The notes under the pieces: model-generated
What the model was told of the DNA's origin: nothing
The model's input: only the letters and a program-made list of their open reading frames with translations
Databases searched by the model: none
Made by a program: the position numbers and the translations under genes
In this document: positions 57,915 to 64,000 of the stretch, in pieces
How positions within the stretch are numbered: the stretch's first letter is position 1
Layout: each line of letters opens with the position of its first letter
Assembly (NCBI RefSeq): GCF_963678635.1
Contig: NC_087065.1
Coordinates: 40,985,430 to 41,049,429 of the forward strand
Source: Symsagittifera roscoffensis
Taxonomy: Eukaryota; Xenacoelomorpha; Acoela; Convolutidae
Length of the DNA: 64,000 nucleotides
Direction of reading: 5' to 3'

Positions 57915-59280
57915 TTAGTAACTCATAATTAACATCACTAACAGGTTTAGCTGCTTTAGATTCTGATCCGGTTTTTGCTTTTCTCTTAACGGTATCTTCG
58001 GGCCTGTTCTGCTTCCTACGCTTCGTCTTGGTTTGTCGGTGGGTCTATTTGGTTGAGTCTCTGTAACTTCTGATGAGGCAATCATTTCTTTGATGTCCAA
58101 TTCTTCCGTGGGAGCACTGAACTTTTTTTTCTTTTCGGTTTTAACTGCTTCTCCTTCCGGCGTAGACCGACTAGGAGATTCTATTTTCGAGTTAGTGAAC
58201 TCCACAACTACAAAAACGTTTTATTATTCATCCGTTTCTTTGGTTGCATTTAGTTTCTTTCATCCCGCTTCCTGAGAGTTTACTTTTGTTCGTTCATGAA
58301 AAGCCTTTAACTTATCATGCTGAACTATTTGCTGTTTCTTAGATCTTTGGTCTTCAATCGCAAAATTTAGATCACTTACAGTCTTTATGATTATCAGTGG
58401 TCCGTTATAGAACGACTTAAATTTCTTTGTCTGTCCCTCGCAAAAGGTTTGGTTAAAAAGTTGTACTTTGTCGTTCACGTTATACTTAGGTCAGTTTTGT
58501 TTTTCCTCGTAGAAAATTTTTTCCTGTTTTTTTTCGACGTTCATTGTATTACGCAACAGTTCGTGGCTTGTTTGGAGTTCCTTCCTCAGGTCTCTGACGT
58601 AATCGTTGGCGTTGCAAACACTTTAGTTTGTGATGTTTTGTACATGCAATCTATCGGCACGATGAAGTAATACGGATTGTATTTTGTCACTGCATGAATT
58701 GAAGATATGTAAGCCATCATAACTGTTTAAAGAAGATTGGCCTAAACATTGTGGTTTTTTGGGCACATATTTAGACAAGACTGCTTCGATTGCTCTGTTG
58801 TATTTTTCAATCAGTTTGTGCCCCTGCAGATTAGCTGGGCATTCAAAGCTTGAAATTCAATTGTCGACCAATGCCTTAGCTACTGTCTTTGCTTCTTTGT
58901 TTTGAAGTGGTAACGCTTCATACCAATTTGAGAATTGATTTCCGATTACAAGAATATACTTGAATTCTTCTGATTCCAGTAGTGGTCCCATGATAGCGAT
59001 CGCTACATGCCAAAACGGATAGCTTGGTTTCAATATCTGCAGTGAATTTTCTTTTTTCTGGCTAGGTTTCTTCTTTGTTGTGCGCATTTCACAGCTATTA
59101 ACCCAATCTTCAATATCCCGACTCATTCCAGTCCAGTAAAACTATTCTTGAGTATACTGAAAAGTCTTTAAGCAAACAAAATGAACACAATATTTATGCA
59201 GCGAAATGAGCATTTCCTACATGAACACTGGAGTCAAAACAATTCTTTGGACTACGATGTACTGTTCTTTGATCAGTTTC
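57915..59280 (-). pseudogene. Unit A' integrase
   Basis: Same variants as unit A (MSRDIEDWVNSCEMRT, FAIEDQ, IVQHDKL) and the same core deletion. The tail frame 58205-57915 is open from EFTNSKIESPSRSTPEGEA onward. Confidence 0.85.
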
Positions 59281-59509
59281 TGTCTTTTTAGTATGTCTTT
59301 TTCAAAAAACAATTTTTTGAAATCTGTCCAAAATTTCCATAAAGTTTTTGAGCAGCCACTCGTTTGCCTTTTCTCTGGCCTCTCCTTGTTTTGCACACAG
59401 CTTTTTGTCGTTCTTATTTCACTAGATTTCAGTTGAACCGTTTTTAATTCCAAATTGGAAGATTTTAGAGCTTCTTCTCAGATATTTTTCGAATTATCTG
59501 TTGTTTTTT

Positions 59510-60830
59510 GTGATTGATTAACCATCTCCTCAGTGGTAGTTGGAACCCTTGATAAACAGTCTGCATGTGGAATTTTCTTGCCCGCCTCGTGCTTAATTTC
59601 GAATGGGAACTGCCCTAGTTTTTCCAACCATCTAGCTATCATACTGTCTGGCTCTTTGAAGCTTTAGAGCAGCATTAAGGCTCTGTGATCAGTAACTATT
59701 AAAAAAATTTGTCACAACAGTTAGTCCGGAAATAATGCGTGAAGTGTACGATTGCGTATAGTTCCCTTTTGGTTGAAAAGTAATTGTGCTGTCCATTATT
59801 CAGCGTTTTGCTGGTGTACGCAAAAACTCGATTTCTACCTTGCTGCTTTTGTGCCAATATGGCTGCTATCCCAGTTAATGAAGCATCCATTTTTAGGCTA
59901 TGCATACCTTCATCATTTGAATATCCCAGTATTGGTGCTTTCTGCAGTTTCTTTTCAATGCTTCCTTTCAATGCTCTTATTAAGAAGTTTGTAGAGTGGT
60001 TCAGCAGTCCTTCCAAACCCTTCAATAAACTTTCCGTAGATTCAAATGAGTCCTAATACCGCCCGCAGTTGTTGATATTGTGAGGATCTTTCATGTATTT
60101 CAGTGAGTTTATCTTTTCCGGATCAACTTCTACGCCGTTGTTCGACAAAATATGTCCAAGAAAATGAATTTTAGTTTAAAAGAACCTGCATTTTGTTCTG
60201 TTTAATTTTAAATCAGCTTTATTCAGTCGACACAGAATAACGTCCAAACTCTCTAGTTGTTCTTGAAATGTTCTACCAAAGGTTATGATGTCGTCTAGGT
60301 AGACCAAAGCAATTTCGTATGATAACCCACTTTGTATCAACTCCATTAAATTTTGAAATGCTCCTGGCGCGGAGAGCCATTGGTAGACTTTTGCTTTTAA
60401 AGAGACCCATTGGCGTTATAAAGGCAGTAAGATGTTGGGAGTCTTCTCTTAGCGCCATTTAAAAATAACCAGAAATTAAGTCAATGTGGGAAAAGATCAT
60501 GTTATCATCCAATGAGTCAACGACATCACTTACCTTTGGTAGGGACCAGCTTACTCTTTTGATCTGACCGTTCAGTCCTCTGTAATCAACTACTAACCTG
60601 TGGGTTCCCTCTTTTTTCTCAACAAGTATGGTTGGTATTGCCCAATTCGAGTGAGTTGGTTCAACTAGTAGTTCGCTTTTTCTAAATCCTCCCAGATCTT
60701 TTTCATGGCATTCCACTTTTCATAATTCATACTTCCTATGCCGAAATGGCTTTGCATCAGCGATTAATTTTATTTTATGTCTAATTTTATCCAAAAAACT
60801 TGAGTCCGTTGAGCTGCATGAAAAAGAACT
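59510..60830 (-). pseudogene. Unit A' RT and RNase H
   Basis: YLDD as YLDD at 60301-60290 and TAA after SGYF at 60461-60459. It shares the ~22-bp deletion before RNase H with A and B. RKSELLVEP replaces RKNELLVEP of unit A. Confidence 0.88.
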
Positions 60831-61146
60831 GGTTATGTTTCTCAAACATTATCTGCAAACTTGTCTTTTCCTCAGATGCCAATTGTGCACTGCCCCGAGT
60901 AGCGTGTTGCCTAATACAAAGGGCTCCTGATGCTGCGGTCGTTCCTTGCTCTAAAGAAGCCGTTTACTTGAATCTGATGTCTCAAATTGGTATAATGAGC
61001 AGTGTTGCTGTCATGGTATATGTTAATAGCTTCATTTCGCATGTTCAGTACATTCAAGCAATTTTCCCTTGGCTTACACTTGTAAGTGAATCAGCTACCA
61101 GTAGTCCGGTTTTTCCTTTGAGTTCCTGTATGCCTTCATTTAAACC

Positions 61147-61602
61147 TTATGGGCTGCTGAGGGCTGTACCATTTTCATCTTTGATGAAGATTTCTACTAG
61201 TTTTTCTTGTCTGCTTGGGAATCTTGCATTCTTCTCTGCTATTGCAAACGTTCGGACACCAGTCGTTGTTTCCGCTGAGATAGGTAGTGCTGTCCGATGT
61301 TTCGTACTGTACAGCAATTGTTCGCCAATTTCGTCGATCATGAAACCCCAACCAAGAAGGCATGGTAAGCAGTTATCCGCCGTTATTAAAATGTTTTGGG
61401 CGATATGTCCGGACTTTGGTTTCATTTGGATTTTGATGTCGACACTGCCAAGTTTTTGAAACATTGAACTGTTAGCCGCTAACACTTTACTATTAAAAAC
61501 CTTTATGCTTCCCGGCTTTCCAAGCCGCTCATACGTGTCAAAACTAACGAACGAAATGCTACTCCCGATTTCTCGTTCAATAGTAAGCCCACACTGAAAC
61601 AT
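61147..61602 (-). pseudogene. Unit A' protease
   Basis: A 151-codon frame, Glu-Ile-Gly in place of the catalytic triplet; one difference from A (SGHIAQN for SGDIAQN). Confidence 0.85.
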
Positions 61603-61630
61603 TTCGATTTGTTATTGGAGCACACCCTGG

Positions 61631-62552
61631 TCACGTTGGTTCGTTCCGTCCTTTTATTCTTAGGGCATTTTCGCTTAACGTGGATAGGTTTTCCACCAGT
61701 AAAACAATTACTACAGTTCTTTGCCCAATGACCCCTTTGCCCACATAGTCAACATATGTCATTGTGGTTTTCCCTTCTCGGATTGCCATTTCTTTCTCGC
61801 GTTTTTGGTCCTGAGGTTGGAGTTCTTGCTCCATCTCTTGAAACTTGCTCCCTATATCGGTTTCCATTGCGTCGCATTTCTCCCCAGGGGTTGTTGTCTC
61901 GTCGACCATGGGTTTATTTTTATTACCAACCGACATCTTCTGAACTGGTCTGTTCATCGAGTCCGTTAGCATTTCTGTCTGATCCCTCCGTATGGCTGTT
62001 ATTCGGGGCGTTTGTTCTTTTTCCTCAATTCCAATTACGGCTTCCAGATGAAGTGCGCACTCTAAAGCATTCGCCTTGTTCATTTCCTTGTCTCCAATTG
62101 TCTTGCGAAGCCGTAGGATTGAGTCTAACTTGGCTGTTGTGGATTCCTTTGGGAAGCACTAGCAGGTCCCTTATGTCCTGAGATTTGTCAAATGCTGTAA
62201 ATCACCCAGTAAATCTGTTAACTTTCCACCTGCCTGCTGCGCGCGACGCTCTAGCCGACCGCGGAAGAACACCGGTTTTTCAATGTAATGAATTTGAAAA
62301 GCTTTAACGGTCTCATCATAGCTGAAAAGGTTAAGTAGCCTCTGGGAGGGTACGGTAAGTAGCCTCTTGAAGCCTTTGGAAGGGTACGGTAAAAGGCGAA
62401 ATAATGCAAAAAAAATTCTGTTTTTCGTGCAGTACGTTTCCAGTTTTTAGTTCGGCTAATAGCTCAAAATGTGTTGAGTAGCTTTCAATATCGTTAGGAC
62501 CAGTGAGTGCCTCCGACAATATCGTTTTGGATACCGAACTTGCCGTTGCCAT
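61631..62552 (-). pseudogene. Unit A' gag
   Basis: ATG at 62552. A short loss near 62446 shifts the capsid frame early (after FELLAEL). Acidic region 62083-61631 with EKCDAME for EECDAME. Zinc-knuckle TGA shared. Confidence 0.85.
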
Positions 62553-62712
62553 ACATTACTATCATCCTGTTTACTTTCTTATCTAGTTTTCCCTGTGGTT
62601 GGAATTTTTCTAGGTCTTACCCGCTGATTTCAGCTTAAAATAATCTTTAATGTTCCTCCAACTACAGTTTATGCCCTTTTTTCAGAGAAATTTGTTATTC
62701 ACCTCAATTTTC

Positions 62713-64000
62713 AGAAGCATTAGGACAGACTTTATTGCAGAGCGTGAGAGTATTATTGCGATAGATTAATTTTTTGATTAGGTAAATAAATTTTAGGTGC
62801 GACTCTTTGTAATTATTTGTAACTTCCACTGGTACTTTTTCAGTGTAGAAAGCTGTTTCGGCGAATTTGACAAAATTTTCTTTATTAAAATTTTCTCCGC
62901 TTCCGGTTTTTTTTGCTAAATGCCAAATATTTTTATCTATGTTTTCATTGGTTAAAAACTCCCAGGTGAAAAACATTTTTAGTTCAATTTGTTTTACATC
63001 TTTACTGGTTAATCTCTTGAAGCTGTGAAAGATACGCAAAGGTGGTTCCTTTTATTCCTACTGAATAAGGATTTGATTTCTGAAAACTTCAATAGCAAAA
63101 AACCACTTTTTACGGAAATTTCAATTTGCCCTGAAAGGTAATTCCTATTCTTTGTTGCCAAGAGCAAAGAGCTAATTGAGTTCGAAAATTTTGCTAACGA
63201 AATTACTGGACCTCCCGTTGTTTTCACATCGATAATGTACGTTACCTAACCAAGTTCGAAACTCTTGTTCCCCCCTTTCTAACTTGTGCCATTCCTGTTG
63301 GGTTCTCAAAAACCTACAAACTACCAATAGCTACGATTTTATTTGTGCATTCAATGTGCCAATGGTTAATTCACCATTGTTTAAAACTGAGCCGATAATT
63401 TTTTTATCAGTTGGCGAAGACCACTCCACTGGATATACATATTTGACACCTCTTTTGATCACCTCATGAAAGCTTTTGCTAATTTTACTTTGAAAATACT
63501 TGAACACTCTGATGCTAACATGCTAACCACATTCTCCAGAGGTATAGTAATATCCTCGTTTCCAAAGCCTAGAAATTTAACCGTTTTTGTGTCCCATTTT
63601 TTCTCAAGCTTGCAATAAGCTTGGAATTATCATGCAGGTATGCTTCTTAACCCCACCAGCTGCTTTTCTTAGGAAGAAGCTTGGAATATTCATGCAGCTA
63701 TGTTGCATAATCCCACCAGCTGCTTTTATTAAGTGCCGTGACTGAATATGACGCCAATTACATGTAATACTTCTGCCTGACTTCTGATGCTACTGGTTTA
63801 TACATTAAGTCCCAGCTTTTAAGCGTATCGGGTTTCCGTTTTGTTTGAGGCAATCGCTATTTTTGCTCAAGGATTTTGTTTCAGAGTCCAAAAATTTGTT
63901 GAAAATTGTGTGCGATTGAAATGTCGCCAGATAGTTCTCCTAAGCTCACTCGGTTTTCTAGTATTGTACAGTTTATTACCTTTCGTTCCATTTAGTAACT
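62713..64000 (-). repeat. Second core unit of block 2 (partial, env-position part)
   Basis: Begins at the same junction sequence (AATTTTC|AGAAGCATTAGG). A private ~36-bp deletion near 63020 removes part of the SFTAEK segment. At sites that separate B from C it mostly follows C (GACCACTCC, TTGATCACC, CCTAGAAATT, CAGTTTATTACC). The integrase and beyond lie outside the window. Confidence 0.88.

Larger units (their letters stand above)
56537..62712 (-). repeat. Element M core unit A', second block
   Basis: Corresponds to unit A, including the ~70 bp and the integrase variants private to A. Its gag end (about 62150-62712) carries variants of unit C (for example TGCTGTAAATCACCC and AAAGCTTTAACGG), so it is not a simple copy of A throughout. 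Confidence 0.9.
42209..64000. repeat. Segmental duplication, copy 2
   Basis: Matches 1-21769. It starts, in window terms, inside the integrase of the complete element G and ends inside the second core unit of element M; the break at 42209 is set by the window's own left edge, not by a real boundary. Confidence 0.95.
54145..64000 (-). mobile_element. Element M, second copy, truncated by the window
   Basis: 3' LTR, coiled-coil/J frame, full env-position region, core unit A' and the start of a second core unit. The remainder lies beyond the right edge. Confidence 0.88.

Overview
The window is AT-rich, non-coding-dominated animal DNA built almost entirely of decayed transposable elements. Metazoan-type Ty3/gypsy LTR retrotransposons, APE-endonuclease LINEs, a Tc1/mariner transposase, MITE-like inverted repeats and long microsatellites point to an invertebrate genome. 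The sequence does not let me choose between nematode, flatworm, arthropod or another phylum. There are no operons, RNA genes, CRISPR arrays or intact long genes. The only candidate host coding sequence is one possible exon (5361-5788, repeated at 47566-47993).

Layout of the first half. Bases 1-2439 are the 3' end of a plus-strand Ty3/gypsy element (called G here). Bases 2440-11911 are old intergenic DNA with a degenerate ~0.5 kb tandem duplication, the candidate exon, two minus-strand LINE remnants (6940-7200 and 8690-10890) and a TAG/AAT microsatellite. Bases 11912-33382 are a single minus-strand LTR element (called M here). It has one pair of diverged LTRs, but its core (gag, protease, RT, RNase H, integrase and part of an env-position reading frame) is present three times in tandem (units A, B, C of ~6.1 kb) with no LTR between units. 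Between the env-position region and the 3' LTR of M lies a broken reading frame that looks like a coiled coil followed by a DnaJ-type J domain.

Layout of the rest. Bases 33383-38289 are single-copy in this window: a broken Tc1/mariner transposase, a ~2.1 kb inverted-repeat element with a smaller MITE-like hairpin inside it, and two LINE scraps. Bases 38290-44647 are a complete but dead copy of element G with both 208-bp LTRs. From 42209 to the end the window repeats bases 1-21769 at ~42.2 kb spacing with about 0.5% substitutions plus microsatellite and indel differences. This is either a real tandem segmental duplication or two haplotypes placed end to end by an assembler.

None of the retroelement genes is intact. 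All M units share the same disabling lesions (protease active-site Asp replaced, stop in the zinc knuckle, stops in RT, an integrase core deletion). The internal triplication therefore happened by DNA-level duplication of an already dead element and not by retrotransposition. Units A, B and C are mosaics of one another, which suggests unequal exchange or gene conversion after amplification.
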